Program-made: the position numbers and the translations under genes
The notes under the pieces: model-generated
Told to the model about the DNA's origin: nothing
Database searches by the model: none
What the model saw: the letters and a program-made list of their open reading frames with translations, nothing else
Assembly (NCBI RefSeq): GCF_002835805.1
Contig: NZ_PISE01000041.1
Location: 1 to 56,984, forward strand
Source: Niallia nealsonii
Lineage (GTDB): Bacteria > Bacillota > Bacilli > Bacillales > Cytobacillaceae
Direction of reading: 5' to 3'
DNA: 56,984 nucleotides
Shown here: piece after piece, positions 11,976 through 22,205 of the stretch
How positions within the stretch are numbered: position 1 is the first letter of the stretch
Layout of the letters: the number at the start of each line of letters is the position of its first letter

Positions 11976-13163
11976 ATGAAAGCCCTGTTTTCCACATCTT
12001 TGAGCAGAAAAAAATGGGTCATTATGCTTGCTAGTTTCATAGTATTTGCAAGTGCTTTTGGATTTCTTATGTATGAGATATCCAAAAAAACAGTGACTCT
12101 AACACTAGATGGTAAAGAAAAGGTCATCGAGACGCACTCATCCACTATACAAGAAATATTCGATGAACTAGATATTGCCATCAGCTCAGAAGATTACGTA
12201 TTTCCCTCGTTAGAGAAAAAAATAACCGATGATATGAAGGTTGTTTGGAAACGAGCAAAACAGGTTGAATTGAAAAAGGACGACGAGAAAAAAACGGTTT
12301 GGACGACAGCAGGAAGTGTTGAAGAGTTTTTGAAAGAACAAAAACTGTCTTTGAACGAGTATGACCAAGTAAATCATCAAATGGATACCACGATAGAACA
12401 GAAAATGGAGATTGTAGTACATATTGCATTTCCAGTTACACTATTAGACGCAGGAAAGAAAAAACAAGTATGGTCCACTTCGACTACGGTCGCTGACTTT
12501 TTAACACAACAAGAAATCTCACTTGCAAAATTAGACCGAGTTGAACCAAATCTAAAAGAAAAAGTGAAAGAAAAGGCTGTTGTAAATATTACACGAGTAG
12601 AAAAGGTCACCGATGTAGTGGAACAACCGATTGATTATGCTGTTGTTACTCAAAAAGATCATACCCTAAAGGCTGGCACTGAAAAAGTCGTGACAGAGGG
12701 GAAAAAAGGGTTAGTATCGAAAAAATTCGAAGTTACAAAAGAAAACGGCAAAGAAATTTCTAGAAAGCTGCTAAGTGAAAAAACCATTACAAAAAAACAA
12801 GATAAATTAGTTGCTGTTGGAACAAAAAGTGATGTTATGCAAATCGCATCCCGTGGTGAGAGTTCAAACAATGGGACAGATATGTATGTTAATTCAACGG
12901 CATACACAGCAAGTTGTAATGGCTGTTCTGGTCGTACTGCTACGGGGATTAATTTAAAGGCAAATCCGAACGCTAAAGTGATTGCTGTTGATCCAAGTTA
13001 TATTCCTTTAGGTACAAAAGTATATGTAGAAGGATATGGCTACGCTGTTGCTGCTGATACAGGCGGTGCTATAAAAGGAAAGAAAATTGACGTGTTTTTC
13101 CCTTCGAAAGCAGATGCTTATCGTTGGGGGAATAAACCAGTAAAAATAAAAATTATTCAATAG
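11976..13163 (+). CDS. yabE: Cell-wall-associated 3D-domain protein YabE (Rpf/Sps-like)
   Basis: A 395-residue exported protein. A single hydrophobic anchor (about residues 14-34) is followed by three DUF348 repeats (about 38-80, 95-140, 150-190), a G5 domain (about 200-280) and a C-terminal 3D domain (about 310-395) with AADTGGAIKGKKIDVFF, the likely muralytic site. It resembles the stationary-phase/resuscitation wall enzymes of Firmicutes. The only GGAGG is 23 nt before the first ATG, and an ATC codon sits at the right distance from it, so the true start may be non-canonical. In B. subtilis yabE has an antisense RNA; I cannot see a clear one here. Confidence 0.9.
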   Translation: MKALFSTSLSRKKWVIMLASFIVFASAFGFLMYEISKKTVTLTLDGKEKVIETHSSTIQEIFDELDIAISSEDYVFPSLEKKITDDMKVVWKRAKQVELKKDDEKKTVWTTAGSVEEFLKEQKLSLNEYDQVNHQMDTTIEQKMEIVVHIAFPVTLLDAGKKKQVWSTSTTVADFLTQQEISLAKLDRVEPNLKEKVKEKAVVNITRVEKVTDVVEQPIDYAVVTQKDHTLKAGTEKVVTEGKKGLVSKKFEVTKENGKEISRKLLSEKTITKKQDKLVAVGTKSDVMQIASRGESSNNGTDMYVNSTAYTASCNGCSGRTATGINLKANPNAKVIAVDPSYIPLGTKVYVEGYGYAVAADTGGAIKGKKIDVFFPSKADAYRWGNKPVKIKIIQ

Positions 13164-13172
13164 TGCATTTTT

Positions 13173-13201
13173 ACAGAGGATAGTGAGTCCTCTGTTTTTT
13201 T
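13173..13201 (+). terminator. Terminator after yabE
   Basis: ACAGAGGA (13173-13180) pairs with TCCTCTGT (13188-13195), 7-nt loop, T-run. Confidence 0.88.
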
Positions 13202-13274
13202 ATTGGCAATATAGTTTATATCTAATTTTTGTTGTTTATTAAAAATATACTTGTTTACTAAAATGACGAGTATT

Positions 13275-13303
13275 TTGTTGAAAATAATAATTTGCGCTAT
13301 AAT
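13275..13303 (+). promoter_or_regulatory. SigA promoter of rnmV-rsmA
   Basis: TTGTTG (13275-13280), 17-nt spacer, TATAAT (13298-13303) in the 307-nt gap after yabE. The rest of the gap is AT-rich with no other recognisable signal. Confidence 0.6.
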
Positions 13304-13470
13304 GAATGATATGATTTTTACGATAAGCAATTTTTTTTGCTAAAGTTCCTGACATGTAGATGTTTAAAAAAAATAGATAGCACTTTTCATTTCTTACTAT
13401 ATATATAGACGATGCATGTTACAAAAATGTTTCATTTTTTTCAAATATTTTATTTTTTTTTGGAGGGTCC

Positions 13471-14905
<1,435 letters not shown>

Positions 14906-15000
14906 GCGATTCTTTAAGCTATTGAAAGGCCGTTTATAGATGAATTTTATGCCTTTTGTCAAAAGTCTTACTGCCTGATAAATATGGAATATATTAGATG

Positions 15001-15040
15001 ATAAGCTTGGCTCTAGTTACTTATGAGCTAAGCTTATTCT
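15001..15040 (+). terminator. Hairpin after rsmA, probable terminator
   Basis: A 13-bp stem, ATAAGCTTGGCTC (15001-15013) with GAGCTAAGCTTAT (15025-15037), one G-U pair. The T tail is short, so it may be a weak terminator or an mRNA-stabilising hairpin. Confidence 0.6.
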
Positions 15041-15085
15041 TTTGACTAAAAGTAACTTACTCTTAAGTTCCTATGAAGGATTGCT

Positions 15086-15114
15086 CACATCTGAACCATT
15101 TGCTGCATAATGTA
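15086..15114 (+). promoter_or_regulatory. SigK-type promoter of yabG
   Basis: An AC-centred -35 (CACAT, 15086-15090) is followed about 16 nt later by CATAATGTA (15106-15114), matching the SigK -10 CATAnnnTA. yabG is a late mother-cell gene in B. subtilis, which agrees. Confidence 0.65.
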
Positions 15115-15171
15115 TGAAAGATAAGGGAAGAAACAAAAATCCTCTACATTTGGGTAACTGGAGTGACGACA

Positions 15172-16050
15172 GTGAGTATAAAAATCATGGATATCGTCGG
15201 CAGAAAGTCATATCATTGTGATATTGTTTTCCGAATTACTGATATTAAAGAAGAAAATGGGCAAAAACTTGCCGTTTTATATGGGGAAGATTTTCGTCTT
15301 ATTGCAGATGCTCCTTATGAGGATCTAGTGAGTATTAATAAACCGATGCAAAGAAAGATATCACAGGAGTTTGAGTTCCTTGAAGAACAATCCTTAGAAT
15401 TATTTCGCCAAGATGTTAATTTGCTTAGACAAAAACAAGAATATGTGGCAACAAACGCCTATAGTAAACAAATGAACTATTTTCAATTACCTGGAAAAGT
15501 TTTGCATTTAGATGGAGACCCCACTTATTTAAAAAAATGTTTAACTTTATACGAAAAAATAGGCATACCAGTTACAGGTATACATTGTGATGAGAAAGAA
15601 ATGTATAAAAAAATAGGGAAACTAATCGAATATTATCGCCCAGATATACTGGTTATTACAGGGCATGATGCCTATTCTAAAACATTGGGAGAAAAACAAG
15701 ATATAAATGCATATAGACATTCAAAATACTTTGTTCAAACGGTAAGAGAGGCTAGAAAGAAGATTCCTCATTTAGACCAGCTGGTAATCTTTGCTGGAGC
15801 TTGTCAGTCCCATTTTGAATCACTTATTCATGCAGGTGCCAATTTTGCAAGTTCTCCATCTCGGGTTAATATACATGCCCTAGATCCTGTATACATTGTT
15901 GCCAAAATTAGTTTTACACCATTTATGGAGAGAGTAAATGTTTGGGAGGTACTTCGAAGTACCTTAACAGGAGAAAAAGGCCTTGGCGGCATTGAAACAA
16001 AAGGAGTGCTTCGAACAGGAATGCCATATAATCTAAATTATACGGAATAA
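15172..16050 (+). CDS. yabG: Sporulation-specific protease YabG
   Basis: A 292-residue protein of the YabG family (peptidase U57), which trims spore coat proteins late in sporulation. The conserved blocks LVITGHDAYSK, YRHSKYFV, IFAGACQSHFES and ASSPSRVNIHALDPV are present; the Cys/His pair of the GACQSH region is the likely catalytic site. GTG 15172 is chosen over GTG 15163 because the latter lies inside the ribosome site GGAGTGA. A SigK-like promoter is upstream and a terminator downstream, so it is monocistronic. Confidence 0.93.
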   Translation: MSIKIMDIVGRKSYHCDIVFRITDIKEENGQKLAVLYGEDFRLIADAPYEDLVSINKPMQRKISQEFEFLEEQSLELFRQDVNLLRQKQEYVATNAYSKQMNYFQLPGKVLHLDGDPTYLKKCLTLYEKIGIPVTGIHCDEKEMYKKIGKLIEYYRPDILVITGHDAYSKTLGEKQDINAYRHSKYFVQTVREARKKIPHLDQLVIFAGACQSHFESLIHAGANFASSPSRVNIHALDPVYIVAKISFTPFMERVNVWEVLRSTLTGEKGLGGIETKGVLRTGMPYNLNYTE

Positions 16051-16054
16051 TGAT

Positions 16055-16098
16055 AAAAGACGAAGGACAACATTTTAGTTTACTTTCGTCTTTTATTT
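16055..16098 (+). terminator. Terminator after yabG
   Basis: AAAAGACGAA (16055-16064) pairs with TTCGTCTTTT (16085-16094), 20-nt loop, T-rich tail. Confidence 0.8.
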
Positions 16099-16341
16099 TA
16101 GTTTGATTTTAGGAAGCCATACGTCAAACATTGCAATGTGCCATATAATTCATTCTTATTTAGCAAGGCTTTGACCTGTTTCAAAGTTAGGTGGGGAATG
16201 AAGAAAAAACGGATTAAAATTTTATTTTATGTTAATCATTTACTATGCATAAAATAAAATTTTAATTTTCTACATAATTACCAACTAATAGGTGAAATAT
16301 AAAAATGTTGAAAAATAAGAGAAAAATAAGAATAAAAAATA

Positions 16342-16412
16342 TTGACAACTTCTAAAAAAGACTGTTATAATTTATATTTTTGTTTGACTCTGTTGTGTCA
16401 GTGTGATATACT
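16342..16412 (+). promoter_or_regulatory. Tandem SigA promoters of veg
   Basis: P1: TTGACA (16342-16347), 18-nt spacer, TATAAT (16366-16371). P2: TTGACT (16384-16389), 17-nt spacer, TATACT (16407-16412) with an extended TGA before it. P2 would start only about 15 nt before the veg start codon. B. subtilis veg also carries a famously strong promoter here. The rest of the 383-nt yabG-veg gap is AT-rich with no gene. Confidence 0.85.
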
Positions 16413-16433
16413 TTACACAGTGAGGTGGACCGA

Positions 16434-16697
16434 ATGGCGAAAACATTATCAGATATAAAACGAGCTCTTGATTCAAATTTAGGAAAAAGACTTATGTTGA
16501 AGGCAAATGGTGGACGTCGTAAAACAATTGAACGTTCAGGAGTCTTAGCAGAAACTTATCCTTCTGTTTTTGTGGTTGAGTTAGACCAAGATGAAAATGC
16601 GTTTGAACGTGTATCATACAGCTATGCGGATGTTTTAACAGAAACGGTTCAAATTACTTTCTATGAAGATACATCAGGACAAGTTGCTTTAAGCTAA
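16434..16697 (+). CDS. veg: Veg protein, stimulator of biofilm formation
   Basis: An 87-residue, highly conserved small protein with a basic N-terminal half ([20 protein letters not shown]). In B. subtilis Veg is abundant and promotes biofilm gene expression by antagonising SinR. ATG 16434 follows GTGAGGTGG; the in-frame GTG at 16425 is part of that ribosome site and is rejected. Powerful tandem promoters precede it and a compact terminator follows. Confidence 0.96.
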   Translation: MAKTLSDIKRALDSNLGKRLMLKANGGRRKTIERSGVLAETYPSVFVVELDQDENAFERVSYSYADVLTETVQITFYEDTSGQVALS

Positions 16698-16716
16698 TAT
16701 ATAGTGTTTCTGTATT

Positions 16717-16746
16717 GCAGTGAACATTCATGTTTACTGCTTTTTC
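16717..16746 (+). terminator. Terminator after veg
   Basis: GCAGTGAACA (16717-16726) pairs with TGTTTACTGC (16731-16740), tetraloop TTCA, five T. Confidence 0.92.
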
Positions 16747-16786
16747 ATTTGAGAAAAAATAGAAAAAAACTGGCAAGAAATAAAAT

Positions 16787-16815
16787 ACATCAAAATAATC
16801 TGAAGCTGCATACTA
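16787..16815 (+). promoter_or_regulatory. SigG-type promoter of sspF (weak -35)
   Basis: CATACTA (16809-16815) is a perfect SigG -10 (CATnMTA). The best -35 at 17-nt spacing is ACATC (16787-16791), two mismatches from GMATR. Confidence 0.5.
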
Positions 16816-16849
16816 TAACTACCATGGATGATGAAAGGAGAGATTTGCT

Positions 16850-17029
16850 GTGGGTAGACGAAAAGGTGTTATGTCTGAGGGATTGAAAGAAGAATTGGCC
16901 AAAGAGTTAGGTTTTTATGATATTGTTCAAAAAGACGGATGGGGCGGCATTCGAGCGAGAGATGCAGGAAACATGGTCAAAAGAGCAATAGAAATCGCGG
17001 AGCAAAATCTTCTAAATCAAAAACAATAG
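16850..17029 (+). CDS. sspF: Alpha/beta-type-related small acid-soluble spore protein SspF
   Basis: A 59-residue protein beginning [20 protein letters not shown] and containing [22 protein letters not shown], clearly SspF. It is a minor spore DNA-binding protein made in the forespore. The start is GTG with AAAGGAG 9 nt upstream. It is too short for a 60-residue cut-off and is easily missed. A SigG-like -10 lies about 35 nt upstream. Confidence 0.93.
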   Translation: MGRRKGVMSEGLKEELAKELGFYDIVQKDGWGGIRARDAGNMVKRAIEIAEQNLLNQKQ

Positions 17030-17100
17030 TGTTTTTGGGATCTTATTCGTTCATCTTGTTTACACGAGTTTTATCATAATGGATTCAACCATGGTATTGC

Positions 17101-17172
17101 GGCTTCACATTTTAGTTTGTAGTAAGAGAATTTCTCTTTTACAAATAAAAATGTGGAGCCTTATTTTTGTTT
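17101..17172 (+). terminator. Large hairpin terminator after sspF
   Basis: The 60 nt at 17101-17160 fold into one long stem: GGCTTCACAT pairs with ATGTGGAGCC and continues inward to AAGAGA/TCTCTT. TTATTTTTG follows. Confidence 0.8.
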
Positions 17173-17530
17173 TATTCAAAATAAACTCTATTTAAATCCT
17201 CCCTTTTTTAAAATCATAATAATAGGGTAGAATAATACATAAAAAACATGGATACTGATGCAAGCAATTACATGTTTTATGGTAAAATCACTATATCCAT
17301 ATAAGTGTAGTTATGTCCCTTTTTATTCTATTACAAAATAATACATGGTTAACCGTGTATGAAATAAGAAGAATCATCACTTGAGGAATTAATAAACATA
17401 CAAGAAAAGCAAAAACTCTTTCTAAAAGTTCAATAGGCTTGCGTTTTTAGAAGGAATTCTTCCTTTTCTTCCAGGATGATAAATTAGGACAAAAACTGTG
17501 GAGATAAAGAAAATTAAGTAGGTGGAAATA
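17173..17530. other. sspF-ispE intergenic region
   Basis: No ORF. Besides the hairpin after sspF there is an inverted repeat, TCTTTCTAAAA (about 17417-17427) with TTTTAGAAGGA (about 17444-17454), followed by a pyrimidine tract. I could not assign it or find a convincing ispE promoter. Confidence 0.4.
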
Positions 17531-18400
17531 TTGAAGCTTTTGGTAAAGGCACCAGCTAAAATCAATTTATCATTAGATGTACTCAATAAAAGGCCAGATG
17601 GTTATCACGAAGTTGAGATGATCATGACAACGATTGACTTAGCAGATAGAATAGAGCTTTCATTAGAAGAGAATGACATAATAAAAATTATTTCACTTAA
17701 TAGATTTGTTCCAGATGATCAAAGAAATCTTGCTTATCAAGCGGCAAAGCTATTAAAAGATAAATTTCATGTACAAAAGGGTGTTTCGATAAAAATTGAG
17801 AAAAATATTCCAGTGGCAGCAGGTTTAGCTGGTGGAAGCAGTGATGCAGCAGCCGTACTAAGGGGATTAAATAAGCTATGGGATTTAGGGTTGAACCTTG
17901 ATCAATTAGCCGAAATTGGGGCTGAAATTGGCTCAGATGTATCTTTTTGTGTATATGGTGGTACAGCTTTAGCGACTGGCAGAGGAGAAATGATTAAAGA
18001 ATTGCCAGCACCGCCTATCTGCTGGGTTGTATTAGCTAAACCATTTATAGGGGTATCTACTGCAGATATTTATAAAAGGCTTGATGTTTCGAAAATTAAT
18101 CATCCAAATACAAAATCGATGATTGATTCTATTTTTCATGGGGATTATGATCAAATGTGCGAAAATGTGGGAAATGTATTAGAAGATGTTACCCTAAATC
18201 TTTATGAGGAAGTTGCCCAAATTAAAGACCAAATGAGCAAATTTGGAGCAGATGCTGTATTAATGAGCGGAAGTGGTCCGACAGTATTTGGTTTAATGCA
18301 CCATGATTCTAGAATGCATCGTGTTTATAATGGTTTACGAGGCTTTTGCGATCAAGTATTTGCAGTGAGAATAATCGGAAATCGTCATAGTCTTGATTAA
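17531..18400 (+). CDS. ispE: 4-diphosphocytidyl-2-C-methyl-D-erythritol kinase
   Basis: A 289-residue GHMP kinase of the MEP isoprenoid pathway that phosphorylates [17 protein letters not shown] lies at the N terminus, the ATP loop [14 protein letters not shown] starts at residue 94, and [11 protein letters not shown] is in the C-terminal half. TTG 17531 gives exactly the length of B. subtilis IspE and is spaced 6 nt from AGGTGG; GTG 17522 overlaps that site and is rejected. purR follows after 57 nt. Confidence 0.96.
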   Translation: MKLLVKAPAKINLSLDVLNKRPDGYHEVEMIMTTIDLADRIELSLEENDIIKIISLNRFVPDDQRNLAYQAAKLLKDKFHVQKGVSIKIEKNIPVAAGLAGGSSDAAAVLRGLNKLWDLGLNLDQLAEIGAEIGSDVSFCVYGGTALATGRGEMIKELPAPPICWVVLAKPFIGVSTADIYKRLDVSKINHPNTKSMIDSIFHGDYDQMCENVGNVLEDVTLNLYEEVAQIKDQMSKFGADAVLMSGSGPTVFGLMHHDSRMHRVYNGLRGFCDQVFAVRIIGNRHSLD

Positions 18401-18443
18401 ATCCGTATATTTATGGTATATTAACGTTAAAATATTCGGTTTT
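18393..18443 (+). promoter_or_regulatory. purR promoter with paired PurBox-like operators
   Basis: TTGATT (18393-18398), 18-nt spacer, TATATT (18417-18422). Two sequences close to the PurBox consensus AWWWCCGAACWWT face each other: AAATCCGTATATT on the plus strand (18399-18411, 11/13) and AAAACCGAATATT on the minus strand (18431-18443, 12/13). This is the inverted paired arrangement of PurR operators and predicts autoregulation of purR-ridA. Confidence 0.65.
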
Positions 18444-18457
18444 TGGGGGTCCTTAGT

Positions 18458-19279
18458 ATGAAGTTTCGTCGTAGTGAGCGTTTAATAGACATGACGAATT
18501 ACTTATTAGAGCATCCAAGGCAGTTAGTTTCATTATCCTATTTTGCTGAAAAGTATGGTTCCGCTAAATCTTCTATTAGTGAGGATTTGACTATTATTAA
18601 GGAGACATTTGAGCAAAGAGGAATAGGAATTCTTCAAACACTGCCGGGAGCAGCCGGAGGAGTTAAATATCAGGTTAAGGTGAATGAGCAAGATGCAAAG
18701 CCTTTTATAGAGGAACTTTGTGAGCTGATTATGAAACCTGACAGACTTTTACCAGGCGGCTATCTATATATGACAGATATATTGGGTGATACAGCTCTTG
18801 TTCAAAAAGTAGGTAAATTGTTCGCGTCTGCTTTTGCAGATACAAATATTGATGTAGTAATGACTGTTGCTACAAAAGGAATACCATTGGCTTATGCTGT
18901 TGCCAATTATTTAAATGTACCTGTTGTTATGGTTAGAAGAGACAGCAAGGTTACGGAAGGGTCTACTGTAAGTATTAATTATGTTTCAGGTTCCACAAAA
19001 AGGATTCAAACTATGCTGCTTTCTAAAAGAAGTTTAGAAGAAGGATCAAGGGTATTAATTGTGGATGACTTTATGAAAGCTGGCGGCACGGTAAATGGTA
19101 TGATTAGTCTATTGGAAGAATTTAATGCATATGTTGCAGGCATTGCTGTTTTAGTGGAAGCAGAAGAAGCAGAAGAAAGACTTGTAGATGACTATTTATC
19201 ACTGGTAAAATTATCTGGTGTAGATGTAAAAGAAAAAAGAATTTCCGTAGAGATGGGAAATTACTTTGATCAACAATAA
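18458..19279 (+). CDS. purR: Purine operon repressor PurR
   Basis: A 273-residue regulator with an N-terminal winged-helix domain (about residues 1-75; KSSISEDLTIIK recognition region) and a PRPP-binding phosphoribosyltransferase-like domain with VDDFMKAGGTVN (D203/D204). It represses purine synthesis genes; PRPP relieves binding. It lacks about 12 C-terminal residues of the B. subtilis protein. ATG 18458 is used, since the upstream GTG precedes the GGGGGT ribosome site. Operators near its start suggest autorepression. Confidence 0.96.
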   Translation: MKFRRSERLIDMTNYLLEHPRQLVSLSYFAEKYGSAKSSISEDLTIIKETFEQRGIGILQTLPGAAGGVKYQVKVNEQDAKPFIEELCELIMKPDRLLPGGYLYMTDILGDTALVQKVGKLFASAFADTNIDVVMTVATKGIPLAYAVANYLNVPVVMVRRDSKVTEGSTVSINYVSGSTKRIQTMLLSKRSLEEGSRVLIVDDFMKAGGTVNGMISLLEEFNAYVAGIAVLVEAEEAEERLVDDYLSLVKLSGVDVKEKRISVEMGNYFDQQ

Positions 19280-19300
19280 ATAATATAGGGGGAGTTAGGA

Positions 19301-19675
19301 ATGAAAGTTGTTCAGACAAATGCTGCACCACAAGCAATTGGACCATATTCTCAAGGGATTATTGTCAATAATATGTTTTACAGTTCAGGGCAGATTCCAT
19401 TGACATCTGAAGGTGCTTTGGTAGAAGGTGATGTTCAAGCACAAGCACATCAAGTATTTAAAAACTTACATGCCGTTTTAGAGGCAGCTAATGCTTCATT
19501 TGAAACGGTAGTAAAGGCAACAGTTTTTATTAAAAATATGGAAGATTTTTCTGCTATAAATGAAGTATACGGCGAATATTTTCAAACGCATAAGCCTGCA
19601 CGTTCTTGTGTAGAAGTAGCAAGATTGCCAAAAGATGTGCTGCTTGAAATTGAAGTAATTGCACTTTGCAAATAA
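19301..19675 (+). CDS. ridA: RidA family enamine/imine deaminase (YabJ)
   Basis: A 124-residue trimeric RidA protein that hydrolyses reactive 2-aminoacrylate/enamine intermediates. It has AIGPYSQGI and FYSSGQIP near the start and the anion-binding Arg in [13 protein letters not shown]. It follows purR by 21 nt with GGGGGAG as ribosome site, in the conserved purR-yabJ-spoVG order. A terminator separates it from spoVG. Confidence 0.96.
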   Translation: MKVVQTNAAPQAIGPYSQGIIVNNMFYSSGQIPLTSEGALVEGDVQAQAHQVFKNLHAVLEAANASFETVVKATVFIKNMEDFSAINEVYGEYFQTHKPARSCVEVARLPKDVLLEIEVIALCK

Positions 19676-19690
19676 AGTAGATAAAAGGAT

Positions 19691-19731
19691 ACGCTTATTT
19701 TTTACAGGAAAGTAAAGAATGGGCGTTTTTT
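19691..19731 (+). terminator. Terminator after ridA
   Basis: A 15-bp stem (19691-19705 with 19712-19726, three G-U pairs), 6-nt loop and a run of T. Confidence 0.85.
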
Positions 19732-19937
19732 ATATTATCTAGGTGGATAAGAATAATAGGTGATCACTGATTGAAGAAAGAATTAAGGGAATTACAAATG
19801 AATGGAATTTTTTAATATTACCTTTATATTTAATAGGGTAATAGTTTGAAATTATTGCAAAATGTAAGGGTTTTATGCTATTTTTTAGCAAATTCCATCG
19901 ATTTATCCTAAATATTCTAAAAAATTTTAATAATTAA

Positions 19938-19966
19938 GCAGGAGTTATGAAAGTTCTGTTGAATTT
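19938..19966 (+). promoter_or_regulatory. SigH promoter of spoVG with AT-rich upstream tract
   Basis: GCAGGAGTT (19938-19946), 14 nt, GAATTT (19961-19966) matches RnAGGAWWW/RnnGAATWW. It aligns with the B. subtilis spoVG promoter, with the same spacing. Positions 19840-19935 are extremely AT-rich, as is the B. subtilis AbrB-bound region upstream of spoVG. Confidence 0.8.
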
Positions 19967-20007
19967 AATAAACTAGATTTTATCTTCTAGTAAAGGTGGT
20001 GAACAGA

Positions 20008-20298
20008 ATGGAAGTAACTGACGTAAGGTTGCGCCGGGTTAATACGGATGGACGAATGAGAGCTATCGCCTCTATTACTCTAGATAATGAATTTGTTGTT
20101 CATGATATCAGGGTAATTGATGGAAATAACGGATTATTTGTTGCAATGCCTAGTAAACGAACACCAGATGGAGAGTTTAGAGATATTGCACATCCAATTA
20201 ATTCTGGTACAAGAGGTAAAATCCAAGAAGCTGTTTTAGCGGAATACCACCGTTTAGGTGAATTAGAAGTTGAATTTGAAGAAGCTGGTGCTTCCTAA
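20008..20298 (+). CDS. spoVG: SpoVG, RNA/DNA-binding regulator of sporulation and division
   Basis: A 96-residue protein almost identical to B. subtilis SpoVG ([29 protein letters not shown]). It is a small nucleic-acid-binding regulator affecting septation, capsule and virulence in Firmicutes. ATG 20008 follows AAAGGTGGTGA; the upstream GTG at 19996 is part of the ribosome site. It is controlled by a SigH promoter in an AbrB-type AT-rich region, and abrB itself lies in this window. Confidence 0.98.
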   Translation: MEVTDVRLRRVNTDGRMRAIASITLDNEFVVHDIRVIDGNNGLFVAMPSKRTPDGEFRDIAHPINSGTRGKIQEAVLAEYHRLGELEVEFEEAGAS

Positions 20299-20311
20299 AT
20301 AATAAGCAACT

Positions 20312-20346
20312 AGAGCCTACCTCCTATGAGTAAGGCTCTTTTTTTA
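20312..20346 (+). terminator. Terminator after spoVG
   Basis: AGAGCC pairs with GGCTCT across TACCTCCTATGAGTAA, followed by seven T. Confidence 0.88.
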
Positions 20347-20672
20347 GTCTAAATTATGTTTTTTTAAGTGCAGCCATTAGATTTATGAATACGTCCTCCA
20401 TATCAATGCTTCTTTTTTGTTTCTTAATTCCCTTTATTTTCTAAGGTAAACCTTTCTTTCTTCTAGTATGATAGTATTATTGTTTTATAAATGGTTTTAT
20501 TCTTTCTGTTAAATGCATTAAAGTTACATATATAGTAAAAGTTTTTTCTAATAAGAAGAGGAAATAAGGAAAATTTACTGCAATTATAGATGTCCAGCAA
20601 AAATAAAATAATGTAGATCTGCATAAATATTTTTATATGTGGAGAGAAATCATGAAATAGCTGAATCCTTTC

Positions 20673-20701
20673 TTGAAATCAGACAGTATTTAAGATAATA
20701 T
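20673..20701 (+). promoter_or_regulatory. SigA promoter of glmU-prs
   Basis: TTGAAA (20673-20678), 17-nt spacer, TAATAT (20696-20701), 38 nt before glmU. The rest of the 440-nt spoVG-glmU gap has no ORF and no other clear signal. Confidence 0.55.
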
Positions 20702-20739
20702 TTTTAATGGATAAAAAGGTTTATATTGGAGGCCTGTGA

Positions 20740-22116
20740 ATGTTAACTCGTTACGCAGTCATTTTAGCTGCAGGACAAGGAACTAGAATGAAGTCAAAAT
20801 TATATAAAGTGCTTCATCCTGTATGTGGAAAAGCAATGGTGCAGCATGTTGTTGACCAAGTTTTAAATCTTCAAATAAAGGATGTTGTGGCAGTAATAGG
20901 GCATGGTTCTGAACAGGTTAAAGCACAGCTAGGCAATAAGGTAAAGTATGTTAACCAAGCAGAGCAGTTAGGGACAGCACATGCAGTAATACAAGCAAAA
21001 GACCTTCTTGATAATAAAGAGGGGGTTACCTTAGTAGTCTGTGGAGATACCCCGCTTATTAAGTCAGAAACGCTTGAGGCACTGTTTAAACACCATGATG
21101 AGACATCTGCTAAAGCTACTATTCTCACAGCAGTAACTCAAAATCCAAGTGGGTATGGGCGTATTGTACGTAATAGTCATGGACAAGTGGAAAAGATAGT
21201 TGAGCATAAAGATGCAACAGATGAAGAGAGATTAATTACAGAAATCAATACAGGAACATATTGTTTTGATAATATGGCATTGTTCCATGCTCTAAATCAA
21301 GTATCTAATGAAAATGCGCAAGGCGAATATTATTTGCCGGATGTAATAGAAATCTTGAAAAAGCAAAACGATATCGTTGCTGCTTTTCAGACTGAAGATT
21401 TCGAAGAGACATTAGGAGTAAATGATCGTGTGGCGTTAGCAGAAGCAGAAGCACTTATGAAAAAAAGAATAAACAAATTCCATATGCAAAATGGCGTTAG
21501 CATTATTGACCCTGAAAATACGTATATAGAGGCATCTGTTAGGATTAAAGAAGATACAGTAATTATGCCAGGGTCTATTTTGTCTGGAGATACAGTGATT
21601 GATTCAGATTGTGTAATTGGACCACATACTGAAATAAAAAACTGTGTTGTTGGCAAAAATACAGTTATTAAACAATCTATTGCACATGATAGCAAAATTG
21701 GTTCCGAAGTAAATATAGGACCATTCGCACATATTCGACCACAATCGAATATAGATGATGAAGTCAAAATTGGGAATTTTGTCGAAATTAAAAAAGTAAG
21801 CTTCGGCAAAGGTAGTAAGGCATCTCATTTAAGTTATATTGGAGATGCTGAGGTTGGCAGTGATGTAAATATTGGATGCGGTACAATAACCGTTAATTAT
21901 GATGGCAAAAATAAATTTTTGACAAAAATTGGGGATGGAGCATTTGTTGGATGCAACTCTAATTTAATTGCACCAGTTACGATTGGTGAAGGAGCATATG
22001 TAGCTGCTGGTTCGACTATTACGGAAGATGTGCCAGGCAATGCACTTTCTATTGCTCGTGCCCGTCAAGTGAACAAGGAAAATTATGTAGAAAAATTACA
22101 ACAAGATAAAAACTAG
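20740..22116 (+). CDS. glmU: Bifunctional UDP-GlcNAc pyrophosphorylase / GlcN-1-P acetyltransferase
   Basis: A 458-residue enzyme making UDP-GlcNAc for peptidoglycan and teichoic acids. The N-terminal uridylyltransferase (1 to about 230) has [19 protein letters not shown] and CGDTPL. The C-terminal left-handed beta-helix (about 250-440) carries hexapeptide repeats and the acetyltransferase region ending in [16 protein letters not shown] lies before the ATG. prs follows after 89 nt; a hairpin without a T-run lies between them, so readthrough is likely. Confidence 0.98.
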   Translation: MLTRYAVILAAGQGTRMKSKLYKVLHPVCGKAMVQHVVDQVLNLQIKDVVAVIGHGSEQVKAQLGNKVKYVNQAEQLGTAHAVIQAKDLLDNKEGVTLVVCGDTPLIKSETLEALFKHHDETSAKATILTAVTQNPSGYGRIVRNSHGQVEKIVEHKDATDEERLITEINTGTYCFDNMALFHALNQVSNENAQGEYYLPDVIEILKKQNDIVAAFQTEDFEETLGVNDRVALAEAEALMKKRINKFHMQNGVSIIDPENTYIEASVRIKEDTVIMPGSILSGDTVIDSDCVIGPHTEIKNCVVGKNTVIKQSIAHDSKIGSEVNIGPFAHIRPQSNIDDEVKIGNFVEIKKVSFGKGSKASHLSYIGDAEVGSDVNIGCGTITVNYDGKNKFLTKIGDGAFVGCNSNLIAPVTIGEGAYVAAGSTITEDVPGNALSIARARQVNKENYVEKLQQDKN

Positions 22117-22124
22117 TGGTAAAT

Positions 22125-22153
22125 GGAATAAGAGCTAAAAGTTTTCTTATTCC
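22125..22153 (+). other. Hairpin between glmU and prs, no T-run
   Basis: GGAATAAG (22125-22132) pairs with CTTATTCC (22146-22153) but is followed by TTAACAAAA. It is more likely a processing or attenuating hairpin than a full terminator. Confidence 0.5.
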
Positions 22154-22205
22154 TTAACAAAAAGGAACAACCTATTAGTTAGGAAAAAGCCAATGGAGGT
22201 TCAGG

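Noticed and set aside
16704-16886. 60-codon plus-strand ORF after veg
   Set aside because: It runs through the veg terminator and over the start of sspF in another frame; the real gene there is sspF (16850-17029).
21387-21809. 140-codon minus-strand ORF inside glmU
   Set aside because: Antisense shadow of a well-conserved enzyme; no promoter or ribosome site seen.
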